A stretch of DNA of 64,000 bases from Myxococcus dinghuensis. Lineage in GTDB: Bacteria > Myxococcota > Myxococcia > Myxococcales > Myxococcaceae. Below the pieces are notes generated by a model. It was not told where the DNA came from and made no database searches. It saw only the letters and a program-made list of their open reading frames with translations. The stretch is from assembly GCF_024198235.1 (NCBI RefSeq), contig NZ_JAKCFB010000037.1, forward strand, positions 22,653-86,652, given 5' to 3'. Made by a program: the position numbers and the translations under genes. How positions within the stretch are numbered: position 1 is the first letter of the stretch; every line of letters begins with the position of its first letter. Positions 54,181 through 62,526 of this stretch are shown piece after piece.

Positions 54181-55269
54181 ATGGAAGCCAACATCCCCCC
54201 CAAGGTGGAAGACGCCGGCGCCGCGCTCGGCGGCTGGAGCCGGGAGCGCATGGAGCTCATCCGGCGCACCATCTGCCCCCGGGGCATCAGCGAGGACGAG
54301 TTCGCCCTCTTCATCGAGCAGTGCAAGCGCAGCGGACTGGACCCCCTCCTCAAGGAGGCCTTCTGCGTGGCCCGGCGGCAGAACGTGGGCAACCGGGAGC
54401 GCCCCAACTGGGTGAACAAGTACGAGTTCCAGCCCTCCGAGGCCGGCATGCTCGCGCGCGCCGAGCGCTTCCCGGACTTCAAGGGCATCCAGGCGAGCGC
54501 CGTGTTCGCCGAGGACGACATCGTGGTGGACCAGGGGCGGGGCGAGGTGGTGCACCGCTTCAACCCGGCCAAGCGCAAGGGCGCGCTGGTGGGGGCCTGG
54601 TCGCGCGTGGTCCGGGACGGGAAGCTGCCCGTCGTCGTGTGGCTGGACTTCAGCGGCTACGTCCAGCAGACGCCGCTGTGGGCCAAGATTCCCACGACGA
54701 TGATCGAGAAGTGCGCGCGCGTGGCGGCGCTGCGCAAGGCCTACCCGGAGGCCTTCGGCGGGCTGTACGTCCGCGAGGAGATGCCGGCCGAGGACTTCGA
54801 CTCCACGCCGGAGCCGGCCACGGGCGGCGCCTACGAGGTGCTGGGCGCGCGCCCCGGCCCGGTGAAGGCGTCCTTCCCCACCCTGCCCGCGCCGCAGGCG
54901 ACGGTGAAGGAGGACCAGGCCCCGCGGCTGGACGTGGACGTGCCCCTGGCGCCGCTGCCTCCGAAGAGGTCCGCGACGGAGACGTCGACGCCGGAGAAGG
55001 ACGACGCGCCGGAGCCCACGCCCCGCCTCAAGGCGAGCGCGGTGGTGGTGGCGTTCGGCCCGTACAAGGGGAAGACGGCCTCCGAGCTCTCCGATGAGGA
55101 GCTCAGCGAGAGCATCGACCTGGCGAACGAGAAGCTGATGGAGCAGCCGCGCGCGCGCTGGGCCAAGGCGATGCGGGAGAACCTGCTCGCGCTGGAGGCG
55201 GAGACGGAGCTGCGCTGCCGCGTCCCCTCCACGGAGAAGAACGGCAACGGCGCGACGCACGGAGCCTGA
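54181..55269 (+). CDS. RecT/Bet-type single-strand annealing protein with C-terminal KGK-motif domain
   Basis: The 362-residue product matches phage recombination protein Bet. The start RMELIRRTICPRGISEDEFALFIEQCKRSGLDPLLKEAFC is the Red-beta-like core (about residues 23-240), with further segments FQPSEAGMLARAERFPDFKG and IPTTMIEKCARVAALRKAYPE. After a Pro/Thr-rich linker, residues about 283-330 (AFGPYKGKTASELSDEEL) resemble the small DUF3820/exonuclease-associated KGK domain. It should anneal complementary single strands. No exonuclease, Gam or SSB gene lies beside it; instead it is surrounded by tRNA genes. AGGAG 9 nt upstream favours the ATG at 54181, with 54163 as an alternative. Gene order suggests an old mobile-element remnant kept by the host. 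Confidence 0.82.
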   Translation: MEANIPPKVEDAGAALGGWSRERMELIRRTICPRGISEDEFALFIEQCKRSGLDPLLKEAFCVARRQNVGNRERPNWVNKYEFQPSEAGMLARAERFPDFKGIQASAVFAEDDIVVDQGRGEVVHRFNPAKRKGALVGAWSRVVRDGKLPVVVWLDFSGYVQQTPLWAKIPTTMIEKCARVAALRKAYPEAFGGLYVREEMPAEDFDSTPEPATGGAYEVLGARPGPVKASFPTLPAPQATVKEDQAPRLDVDVPLAPLPPKRSATETSTPEKDDAPEPTPRLKASAVVVAFGPYKGKTASELSDEELSESIDLANEKLMEQPRARWAKAMRENLLALEAETELRCRVPSTEKNGNGATHGA

Positions 55270-55291
55270 GGATTAACAGTCTGGCGGGCCT

Positions 55292-55342
55292 CCGTCCCTT
55301 CCCGGACGGGGGCACTGCCACTCCTCGACGAGGAGATTTTGT
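55292..55342 (+). terminator. Two hairpins after bet
   Basis: CCGTCC/GGACGG (55292-55309) and CTCCTC-GAC-GAGGAG (55321-55335) follow the bet stop. The second is followed by ATTTTG and may terminate bet. Immediately after it the decamer TTGTTGGTGG occurs twice, at 55339 and 55350. Confidence 0.45.
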
Positions 55343-55432
55343 TGGTGGATTGTTGGTGGCGAAATCCAAGTCCCGTTTCGAGCCTCGAACACCGAATAGA
55401 GAATCCGGTGGAGTCTCGGGGAGTTGGGAGAG

Positions 55433-55506
55433 CGCGCTCGGAGGGACTTGAACCCCCAACCCCTGGGTTCGAAGCCCAGTGCTCTATCCAGTTGAGCTAC
55501 GAGCGC
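55433..55506 (-). tRNA. tRNA-Arg (anticodon TCG)
   Basis: The acceptor pairs GCGCTCG with CGAGCGC, with G as discriminator. The anticodon arm is CTGGG-CTTCGAA-CCCAG, giving TCG. The T arm is GGGGTTCAAGTCC. CCA is not encoded. It is the last of four tRNA genes in the Pro-Arg-His-Arg order of transcription. Confidence 0.94.
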
Positions 55507-55529
55507 AAGAAATGAAGGGGGAAAAGGTG

Positions 55530-55604
55530 GGCGGCCAACCGGGGTCGAACCGGTAACCTCCGGAGTCACAGTCCGGCGCTCTGACCAGTTGAGCTATGGC
55601 CGCC
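55530..55604 (-). tRNA. tRNA-His (anticodon GTG)
   Basis: The acceptor pairs GCGGCCA with TGGCCGC. An extra G at the 5' end (G-1) faces C73, the identity pair of tRNA-His. The anticodon arm is CCGGA-CTGTGAC-TCCGG. CCA is not encoded. Confidence 0.96.
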
Positions 55605-55689
55605 GTCACTGCCTACGGCGTTTGAAGCGCGGCTTCCCTATCGCGGAAACCGGGGCCAGTACAAGGCCCAAATGTGATGCCCAGCAGGT

Positions 55690-55766
55690 TGGCGCCCCAA
55701 GCAGGACTCGAACCTGCGACCCCCGACTTAGAAGGTCGGTGCTCTATCCAGCTGAGCTATTGGAGC
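55690..55766 (-). tRNA. tRNA-Arg (anticodon TCT)
   Basis: The acceptor pairs GCTCCAA with TTGGGGC, with G as discriminator, followed by a genomically encoded CCA. The anticodon arm is CCGAC-CTTCTAA-GTCGG, giving TCT. It is the only tRNA of the six in this window with an encoded CCA end. Confidence 0.96.
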
Positions 55767-55801
55767 TGGCCGGGCCGCCTGCATCCACAACGTTACGTCA
55801 A

Positions 55802-55876
<75 letters not shown>

Positions 55877-55964
55877 AAAAGTCGTGCGGCATTGTTGAAC
55901 CATCGCGGACGGACGCGCAAGGGCAACGTGTCTGACTCGCTCTTCCGTCAACACGCGGGCCGCT

Positions 55965-56558
55965 TCAGAGCGCCAGCAACCGCGACTTCATCTTCCGGAA
56001 GGCCGCGCCCCGGTGGGAGATGGCCGACTTCTCCTCGGACGTCAGCTCCGCCATCGACCGGCCACTGTCGGGAAAGACGAAGACGGGGTCGTAGCCGAAG
56101 CCGTGGCTGCCCCGGGGCGCGTGGCCGATGCGGCCCTCGCACCGCCCCTCCTCCACGTGCGTGCGCCCGTCCGGCCAGGCCAACGCCAGCGCGCAGCGGA
56201 ACGACGCCCCGCGCCGGGCGTCCGGCACCCCGGTCAATTCAGCCAGCAGCTTCTCGTAGCGGGCCTTGTCGTCGCCCGGGGCGTAGCGGGCGGACAGCAC
56301 ACCGGGGCGGCCGTCGAGCGCGTCCACGCACAGCCCGGAGTCGTCCGCCAGCGCGGGCAGCCCGGTGGCGCGCGCGTACTCCAGCGCCTTCTTCACCGCG
56401 TTGGCCTCGAAGGTGTCGCCGTCCTCCTCCGGCTCCGGCACGGGCGGCAGGTCCGCGAGCGACACCACCTCCACCGCGTCCCCCACCAGCTCGCGCAATT
56501 CGCGCACCTTGCCCTTGTTGGTGGTGGCGAACAGCAGCCGGGGCTTGCCCCCGCTCAC
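55965..56558 (-). CDS. rdgB: XTP/dITP diphosphatase (RdgB/HAM1)
   Basis: The 197-residue product has the family motifs FATTNKGKVRELREL, FEANAVKKA, ALADDSGLCVDAL and GYDPVFVFPDSGRSMAELTSEEKSAISHR. It removes deaminated purine triphosphates from the pool. Its ATG overlaps the rph stop by 4 nt; rph-rdgB is a common bacterial gene pair. Confidence 0.96.
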   Translation of the reverse strand: MSGGKPRLLFATTNKGKVRELRELVGDAVEVVSLADLPPVPEPEEDGDTFEANAVKKALEYARATGLPALADDSGLCVDALDGRPGVLSARYAPGDDKARYEKLLAELTGVPDARRGASFRCALALAWPDGRTHVEEGRCEGRIGHAPRGSHGFGYDPVFVFPDSGRSMAELTSEEKSAISHRGAAFRKMKSRLLAL

Positions 56559-57268
56559 TCCAGCACCTTCGCCTGCGCGGCCACGAGCTGCTGGATGGCG
56601 GCCAGCCCCCCGTCGAGCATCGCGTCGAGCGTCTTGCGGTCGAACAACTGGTGCTCCGCGGTGCCCTGCACCTCCACCATGCGCCCGTCCCCGGTGGCGA
56701 CGATGTTCAGGTCCACGTCCGCCTTCGAGTCCTCCTCGTAGTCCAGGTCGACGCGCACCTCGCCGCCCACCACGCCCACGGACACCGCCGCCAGCGGCGT
56801 CAGCTTGGGCTGCTTGCTGATGACGCCCTGCTTCTGGAGCGAGCGCAGCGCGAGCACCATGGCCACGTAGGCGCCGGTAATCGACGCGGTGCGCGTGCCG
56901 CCGTCCGCCTGGAGCACGTCACAGTCCAGCGTGAGGGTGCGCGGGCCCAGCGTGGACAGGTCCACGGCGGCGCGCAGGGAGCGGCCGATGAGGCGTTGGA
57001 TCTCCATGGTGCGGCCGGACTGCTTGCCCTTGGCCGCCTCGCGCTGGCTGCGCGTGTGCGTGGCGCGCGGGAGCATGCCGTACTCCGCCGTCACCCAGCC
57101 GGTGCCCTTGCCCACCAGGTGCGGCGGGACGCGCTCCTCGGTGGAGCAGGTGACGAGCACGCGGGTGTGGCCGAACTCCACCTGCACGGAGCCCTCCGCG
57201 TAGCGCGTGACTCCGGGGGTGAGGGTGACGGGGCGAAGGTCCAGTGCACCACGTTGGAAGGAACGCAC
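56555..57268 (-). CDS. rph: Ribonuclease PH
   Basis: The 237-residue product has the RNase PH signatures: GSVQVEFGHTRVLVTCSTEERVPP, GTGWVTAEYGMLPRATHTR, the phosphate-binding GRTMEIQRLIGRSLRA, and DVLQADGGTRTASI. It trims tRNA 3' ends phosphorolytically, which fits its place upstream of a tRNA cluster. The start is a GTG at 57268 with AGGAG 7 nt upstream. Confidence 0.96.
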   Translation of the reverse strand: MRSFQRGALDLRPVTLTPGVTRYAEGSVQVEFGHTRVLVTCSTEERVPPHLVGKGTGWVTAEYGMLPRATHTRSQREAAKGKQSGRTMEIQRLIGRSLRAAVDLSTLGPRTLTLDCDVLQADGGTRTASITGAYVAMVLALRSLQKQGVISKQPKLTPLAAVSVGVVGGEVRVDLDYEEDSKADVDLNIVATGDGRMVEVQGTAEHQLFDRKTLDAMLDGGLAAIQQLVAAQAKVLE

Positions 57269-57357
57269 GGCGAGCTCCTGGGAAGGGAGGTAGGCGCCTC
57301 CTCTCTACCAGAGCCACGCGGCGCGGGGGTCGTCCGACTTCATGCGCCCGTGACGAC

Positions 57358-58167
57358 TCAGGGCGTCGACGAGCCCGCCACCTGGGGGAGCCTGGAGGCG
57401 TCCCGGCGCCGCGTGTCACGCAGGAAGGCGAGCACGCCCTCGCTGATGGCCTCGGCCAGCTTCTCCTGGTAGTCCTCGCGCGCCAGCCGCACGCCCTCCT
57501 CCGGATGGGAGATGTAGCCCACCTCGACGAGGACGGCGGGGCACTCCACCCCGGAGAGGACGAAGAAGGGCGCCTGCTGGACGCCCCGGTCCGCCCCCCG
57601 CGTGCGGGCGATGAGCCGGGGGTGGATGGCGTAGGCCAGCCGCGAGGAGTCCGAGTGCGCCTCCGTGCGCACCAGGTCGTCCAGGATGAGGGCCAGCGTG
57701 GAGTCGCCGCGCGAGGCGCGGGACATGGGCGCCTCCGCGTTCTCCCGGTCCGCCACCGCCAGCGCGGCCTCGCCCGAGGCGCTCGCGGAGAGGAAGTACG
57801 TCTCGATGCCCTCCGTCCGCGCGCGCATGCGGGGCGTGGGCATGGAGTTGGCGTGGATGGAGATGAAGAGGTCCGCGCCGTGGTCGTTGGTCATCGCCAC
57901 CCGCTCGGTGAGCGACACCAGCGCGTCGCGCTCGCGCGTCAGGTACACGTCACCGCCGGCCGCCTCCAGCCTGGCCCGCAGGCGCAGCGCGATTTGCAGG
58001 GCGACCTCCTTCTCCCGCAGCGCGCCGGGGCCCTTGGCGCCTTCCTTCAGGCCTCCGTGGCCCGGGTCGATGACGATGCGCGCGGGCCGCTCCCCCGCCC
58101 CGGAGGGGACGGGGAGGAGCCAGCACAGCACGAGGACGGCCACGAGGGGGCGGAGCGACAGCGTCAT
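57358..58167 (-). CDS. N-acetylmuramoyl-L-alanine amidase (Amidase_3)
   Basis: The 269-residue product has a signal peptide (MTLSLRPLVAVLVLCWLLPVPSGA) and one Amidase_3 domain. The zinc ligands are in VIDPGHGG, the conserved Glu in REKEVALQIA and the His in ISIHANS. The catalytic Glu lies near the C-terminus in VLVEVGYISHPEE. It cleaves the amide between MurNAc and the stem peptide in the periplasm. No targeting (AMIN or SPOR) domain is present. The ATG at 58167 begins the signal peptide. It lies 61 bp downstream of selD. Confidence 0.9.
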   Translation of the reverse strand: MTLSLRPLVAVLVLCWLLPVPSGAGERPARIVIDPGHGGLKEGAKGPGALREKEVALQIALRLRARLEAAGGDVYLTRERDALVSLTERVAMTNDHGADLFISIHANSMPTPRMRARTEGIETYFLSASASGEAALAVADRENAEAPMSRASRGDSTLALILDDLVRTEAHSDSSRLAYAIHPRLIARTRGADRGVQQAPFFVLSGVECPAVLVEVGYISHPEEGVRLAREDYQEKLAEAISEGVLAFLRDTRRRDASRLPQVAGSSTP

Positions 58168-58228
58168 GCCGGGCGCCATGCTACCGGAGGCCCACCCCGG
58201 GCGCGAAATCCCCGCCCGGCCGAGGCGC

Positions 58229-59287
58229 TCAGCCGATGACGTCGATGCCTGCCCGCCCGGCCCGGACCTCGCCGATGAGGGCCGCGTCCACGCCCGCCCG
58301 CTCCAGCGCCTTCAGTGCCTTCAGCGCGTCTCGCGCGGGAACGCTGGCCAGCAGCCCCCCGTTCGTCTGCGCATCCGCGAGCACCCACTGGATGGCCTCC
58401 GGCAGACCCTTGGGGAAGCGGACCTTCTTCTTCACGTGCTCCAGGTTGGACCGCGTGCCCCCGGGCACCACGCCGGACTCGGCCAGCGAGGGCACGTCCG
58501 CGATGAGGGGGATGCGCTCCAGGTCCAGCGCCGCGCGCGTCTTCGCCCCGGTCATCATCTCCAGCAGGTGACCCAGCAGGCCGTACCCCGTCACGTCGGT
58601 GAGGGCGTTCACCTTGAACTTCCCGGAGGCGAAGACCTCGCCCGCGGCGCGGTTGAGCGTGGACATCACCGCCATCACCCGCTTCGCCAGCTCCCGCGAC
58701 GCGACGCCGCGCTTGATGGCCGTGGTGGCGATGCCGGAGCCCAGGGGCTTGGTGAGCAGCAGCACGTCCCCGGGCCGCGCCCCCGCGTTGGTGAGCACCT
58801 TCTTCGGGTGCACCACCCCGGTGACGGCCATGCCGAACTTGGGCTCCGGGTCCCGGATGCTGTGGCCGCCGAGGATGGGGATGCCCGCCTCGTCCGCCTT
58901 GGACTGGCCGCCCGCGAGGATCTTCGACAGCACGGACCGCGGCAGCTCGTCCGGGAAGCACACCAGGTTGAGCGCGAACAGCGGACGCGCGCCCATGGCG
59001 TAGATGTCCGACAGCGCGTTCGCCGCGGCGATGGCGCCGAACTGGAACGGGTCGTCCACCACGGGCGGGAAGAAGTCGACCGTCTCCACCACCGCCATGC
59101 CCGGCGCCAGCTTGTAGACGGCCGCGTCGTCGTTGGTGGCGAAGCCCACCAGCGCCTGGGGGGCCTTCAGGGGCTTGAGCTGTCCGAGGATCTCGGACAG
59201 CTCGGAGGCCTTCAGCTTCGCCGCGCAGCCCGCGCAGTGGCTCAGCTCGGTGAGCCGCTTGGGCTTCACCCGCGTCTGGTTCGTCAT
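58229..59287 (-). CDS. selD: Selenide, water dikinase (selenophosphate synthetase)
   Basis: The 352-residue product is SelD. The N-terminal SHCAGCAAKL aligns with the SHGAGCGCKI active site of E. coli SelD. C21 matches the essential Cys17 and K24 the essential Lys20, whereas the second Cys (C19) is Ala. It is the Cys form, with no in-frame TGA. Further motifs DDAAVY, VDFFPPVVDDPFQFG, GGHSIRDPEPKFG and TDVTGYGLLGH bind Mg-ATP. It makes selenophosphate for Sec-tRNA or 2-selenouridine; no other selenium gene is in the window. Confidence 0.95.
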   Translation of the reverse strand: MTNQTRVKPKRLTELSHCAGCAAKLKASELSEILGQLKPLKAPQALVGFATNDDAAVYKLAPGMAVVETVDFFPPVVDDPFQFGAIAAANALSDIYAMGARPLFALNLVCFPDELPRSVLSKILAGGQSKADEAGIPILGGHSIRDPEPKFGMAVTGVVHPKKVLTNAGARPGDVLLLTKPLGSGIATTAIKRGVASRELAKRVMAVMSTLNRAAGEVFASGKFKVNALTDVTGYGLLGHLLEMMTGAKTRAALDLERIPLIADVPSLAESGVVPGGTRSNLEHVKKKVRFPKGLPEAIQWVLADAQTNGGLLASVPARDALKALKALERAGVDAALIGEVRAGRAGIDVIG

Positions 59288-59332
59288 GTCCGCTCCCCTC
59301 GCGAGGCCCGCCCGGGGAGCGGACCGCTCATG

Positions 59333-60274
59333 TCAGCTGATGCGTACGTACTCGCGCTTGATGAGCTGGACCAGCGCCTCGGCCGTGATGACGTCGTCGG
59401 CGTCCGCACGGTCCAGGATGCCCGCCAGGCTTCCGGTGTTGATGACCAGTTGGAGCACGTCCAGGAGCTCCGGCGTCAGCTCCCGGAGCGCGGGCCCCAG
59501 GGGGATGGCCAGCTGGAGCGTGGCCTCCGGCGGCGGCAGGCTCGGCTGGAGGCGCTTGAGCTCGTCGAGCTGACGGAGCGCGTCCATCAGCAGCGCCTCC
59601 GTGGACGAGTCCAGCTCCACCATGAACTCCTGGCTGTCCGCCGGACGCAGCTCGAAGTCGCCGGACTCCCAGGTGATGATGCGGTTGAAGCTCTTCTGCG
59701 GCCCCAGGTTGTGGTTCTCGTTGATGACCGCGTAGTACACGCGGCCCTGGCGCAGGTAGATCTTCCCTTCCTGGGAGCTGTTGACCACCAGCACGCCGTT
59801 CTTCTTGGACGTGTGGAACAACTGGAGCAGGTCCGGCAGGGGGATCTCCTCGATCTTCCCCGTCATGGAGCTGCCCTTGGTGGTGGTGCGCGCGGCCTGG
59901 GCGGCGGCGGCCTCCTCCAGCTTCTGCTTGGCCAGGCTCTCGTCCACGTTGGCGCCGTCGGCGCCCTGGTGCACGAGCTTGAGGATGGAGGTGCCGATGA
60001 GGATGCGGTCCCCCTCCTTGAGCCGGGCCTGCTTCACCTTCTCGCCGTTGACGAAGGTGCCGTTGGTCGAGCCCAGGTCCTCGATGGTGATCTTCCCCTC
60101 GGCGAAGCTGATCTTCGCGTGCTTGCGCGAGACCATGTCCTCGACGAGCACCATGTCCAGCTCGCTCGAGCGGCCGATGACGATCTGCTTGTCCGCCTTC
60201 AGCGGGAACTCGCCGCCCTGGTACTTCCCGGAGATGAACTTGAGGGCAAAGCTCTTCGAAATGTCCATGGTCAT
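59333..60274 (-). CDS. FHA domain protein with DUF4388 domain
   Basis: The 313-residue product has an N-terminal FHA domain (about residues 10-100: IVIGRSSELDMVL, VSRKHAKISF, LGSTNGTFVNG) that binds phosphothreonine. A DUF4388 domain follows (about 135-240: GKIEEIPLPDLLQLFHTSKKNGVLVV, REGKIYLRQGRVYYAVI-like strands). A helical end follows. It is a signalling adaptor, probably reading Hanks-kinase phosphorylation; its partners are unknown. The ATG at 60274 overlaps the TPR gene stop by one base (TGATG), so the two are coupled. ATG 60268 is an alternative. Confidence 0.87.
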   Translation of the reverse strand: MTMDISKSFALKFISGKYQGGEFPLKADKQIVIGRSSELDMVLVEDMVSRKHAKISFAEGKITIEDLGSTNGTFVNGEKVKQARLKEGDRILIGTSILKLVHQGADGANVDESLAKQKLEEAAAAQAARTTTKGSSMTGKIEEIPLPDLLQLFHTSKKNGVLVVNSSQEGKIYLRQGRVYYAVINENHNLGPQKSFNRIITWESGDFELRPADSQEFMVELDSSTEALLMDALRQLDELKRLQPSLPPPEATLQLAIPLGPALRELTPELLDVLQLVINTGSLAGILDRADADDVITAEALVQLIKREYVRIS

Positions 60275-60996
60275 CACCCCGCCTGCTCCACCTTGCCGGG
60301 GTCCTTCACCAGGTTGAGGTACATCTGCGCGCTCTTGTTGTCCGGGCTTCGCGCCAGCACGTCCTCCCAGACCTGCACAGCCTCCGCCCTGCGTCCCGCC
60401 GAATACAGCGCCACGCCGTACTGGATGCGGCCCGGAAGGAAGGACGGGTTCTGCGCGATGACCTGCTCGTACTCGGCGATGGCGGCCGCGTTGTCACCCG
60501 CGTCGCGCAGGGCGTTGCCCAGCTTGAGGCGGATGTCGACGAACTGCGGGCACAGGCCGAGCGCGCGGCGGTACTCCTCGATGGCCTTCTGCCACGCGCC
60601 GCTGGACGCGTAGACGTCGCCAATCTCGCCGTACATGTTGGCGATCTTCTTCTCGACGTAGGGGTCGAGCTCGCCAGGGCCGGTCTTCTGCCGGGAGAGG
60701 GCGGCCTGGTAGACCTCCTTCGCCTCGGCGTACTTGCCCATGTCGTTGTAGATGACCGCGAGGTTCAGCGCCGCTTCGGTGTAGGCCGGATTGAGGTTCA
60801 GCGCGGACTCGAACGCCCGCTGCGCCCGGGCGAACTGGCCCTGGTCGTGGTAGATGATGCCGAGCATGTTGAATACGTCCGCGAACGTCGGATGTGTCTC
60901 GACGATCTTCGCGAGGTACTGCTCGGCCTGGGCGTACTGCTTCTTCTCGAAGTAGCCGCGCCCGAGGGTCAGTAGCTGCTTGAGGGGCTCTTCCAT
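60274..60996 (-). CDS. Tetratricopeptide repeat protein
   Basis: The 240-residue product consists of about six TPR motifs (for example PTFADVFNMLGIIYHDQGQFARAQRAFESAL). No signal peptide or membrane segment is visible. It is translationally coupled to the FHA/DUF4388 gene, so a joint function as a signalling scaffold is likely. Function is otherwise unknown. Confidence 0.87.
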   Translation of the reverse strand: MEEPLKQLLTLGRGYFEKKQYAQAEQYLAKIVETHPTFADVFNMLGIIYHDQGQFARAQRAFESALNLNPAYTEAALNLAVIYNDMGKYAEAKEVYQAALSRQKTGPGELDPYVEKKIANMYGEIGDVYASSGAWQKAIEEYRRALGLCPQFVDIRLKLGNALRDAGDNAAAIAEYEQVIAQNPSFLPGRIQYGVALYSAGRRAEAVQVWEDVLARSPDNKSAQMYLNLVKDPGKVEQAG

Positions 60997-61038
60997 GACT
61001 CGGCCCGTCCTCGGGCCCTGCCTCCGACGCGGGGTAGC

Positions 61039-61743
61039 CTACATGAGCCCGGGCGAAAACAAGAATTCGTCACCGTGAAGGGTGAGCGACAAGGCCCGTT
61101 GACCCCGGGTGTCCACCGGCCTTGACGGGAGGGAGCCCTGCAACCGCCAGTGCTCCGTGACGACAGCGTCCTCCCGCTCCAACCGGATGTACCACGCCTC
61201 GGCCCGATAGACGCGTCCTCGCGTCGACTTCAGTTCGGTCCATTCGGGGCCGCCCACTCCCGGAATTCCGGGGCCCGCGAGCCGGGCCAGGGACTCCGCG
61301 TCCGCGGCCTCCAGGCCCCGCCGCCGCGCCTCCAGCGCCGACACCACCGCGACCAGCCGGGGCGCCACGGAGGTCCGGGGGTGCCAGCCGCCGTCGCGGT
61401 AGACGAAGGGGACGCGCTCCACCCCGGCGGTGCCCACCCGGGTCTCCCCCAGGGTGCCCTCGAAGTCGAGGGTGGCGAGCGCCTCGGCGGACTTGCGGTC
61501 CGGGGCGACGACGACGGTGATGCGGGCGAAGCGCACCTTCTGCGAGGTCAGGGGCCGGGTGACGCCGGGGAGGGCCAGCGACACGCCCTGGGACTCGGCT
61601 TCCTTCAGGGCGGTGATGACCTCCGCCTCCGGCCCCGCGGCGAAGCCCAGCAGCCGGGGGATGAGCACGGCGCAGGCGGCGACCACCGCCAACCCGGCGA
61701 TGACCAGGCCGCCCAGGCGGCTCCACTCCTGCGTGGACCTCAC
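61039..61743 (-). CDS. Membrane-anchored protein of unknown function
   Basis: The 234-residue product has one N-terminal membrane segment (GGLVIAGLAVVAACAVLIPRLLGF) and a periplasmic domain of mixed alpha/beta character. It starts with a GTG that overlaps the bamD stop (GTGA), so it depends on bamD translation. I do not recognise the fold; a nuclear-transport-factor-2-like domain is one possibility. Its place just after bamD suggests an envelope role. Confidence 0.75.
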   Translation of the reverse strand: MRSTQEWSRLGGLVIAGLAVVAACAVLIPRLLGFAAGPEAEVITALKEAESQGVSLALPGVTRPLTSQKVRFARITVVVAPDRKSAEALATLDFEGTLGETRVGTAGVERVPFVYRDGGWHPRTSVAPRLVAVVSALEARRRGLEAADAESLARLAGPGIPGVGGPEWTELKSTRGRVYRAEAWYIRLEREDAVVTEHWRLQGSLPSRPVDTRGQRALSLTLHGDEFLFSPGLM

Positions 61744-62516
61744 GAACCCAGCATGCGCTGGGCCTTCTCCGCGGCGGGAGTGCCCGGCAGGCGGCGCAGC
61801 ACCTGGCGCAGGGTGTCCTCGGCGCGCTTCGCGTCGTTGAGCTTCAGGTAGGCGGCGTGCAGGTCGAAGAGGGCGGTCTCCTCGTAGACGGTGCCCGGGT
61901 ACTTGCTGAGCAGCGCCTCCAGGCGCTGGGCCACGGCCTTCCAGCGCTCACGCTTCTGGTAGAAGCGCGCGACGTACAGCTCGTGCTCCGCCAGCCGCTT
62001 GCGCGCCTCCGCCGCGTGCTTGCGCGCCTCCGGGGTGTACTCGGAGTCGGGGTACTGGCGGATGAACTCCTCCATGGTGGCGAGCGCGGCGCGGATCTCC
62101 CCCTGGTCCTTCTCCTGGGCCGGCGGCAGCGCGAAGAAGGTGGAGGGGAACTCCTCCACGTGGGTGAGGGCCGAACGGTAGGCCGCGTAGTCCACCTTGG
62201 GGTGGGTGGGGTGCAGCTTGATGAAGGCCTGGAACTGGTCGCGGGCCTCGGGGAAGGCCTCGCGGGCGAACTCCACGTCGGCCAGCCGCAGCTCCGCGTC
62301 TCGCGCGGCCTCCTGGTATGGGTACTTCGCCCGGACGTACTCGAAGTACTTCTGGGCCTTGAGGAGGTCCTTGTTCTCCAGGGCCTCGGAGCCGAGCTTG
62401 AGGTTCTCCTCGGCGGTGGCGGCGTAGTCAGGCTCTCCCGCCTGGCTCCCGGAGAGGGAGGCGCAGCCGGAGGAGAAGAGCAGGACGGCGGTCAGGAAGG
62501 CGACGACGGAACGCAT
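61740..62516 (-). CDS. bamD: Outer membrane protein assembly factor BamD
   Basis: The 258-residue product has a lipoprotein signal (MRSVVAFLTAVLLFSSGC, Cys 18) and five TPR-like repeats with the BamD pattern: AEENLKLGSEALENKDLLKAQKYFEYVRAKYPY, YRSALTHVEEFPSTFF and EEFIRQYPDSEYTPEARK. BamD is the essential lipoprotein of the outer-membrane beta-barrel assembly machine. It lies 10 bp downstream of recX and is coupled to the following gene. Confidence 0.92.
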   Translation of the reverse strand: MRSVVAFLTAVLLFSSGCASLSGSQAGEPDYAATAEENLKLGSEALENKDLLKAQKYFEYVRAKYPYQEAARDAELRLADVEFAREAFPEARDQFQAFIKLHPTHPKVDYAAYRSALTHVEEFPSTFFALPPAQEKDQGEIRAALATMEEFIRQYPDSEYTPEARKHAAEARKRLAEHELYVARFYQKRERWKAVAQRLEALLSKYPGTVYEETALFDLHAAYLKLNDAKRAEDTLRQVLRRLPGTPAAEKAQRMLGS

Positions 62517-62526
62517 CGCCGGCACG

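Noticed and set aside
55270..55432. Possible attachment site beside tRNA-Arg(TCG), including the TTGTTGGTGG direct repeat
   Set aside because: I found no second copy of the tRNA 3' end on the other side of bet, and an 11-bp-period repeat alone is not evidence of integration.
55923..55951. Promoter for the tRNA-Pro cluster (TTGACG on the minus strand)
   Set aside because: The -35-like hexamer is good, but no acceptable -10 sequence lies 16-18 bp downstream.
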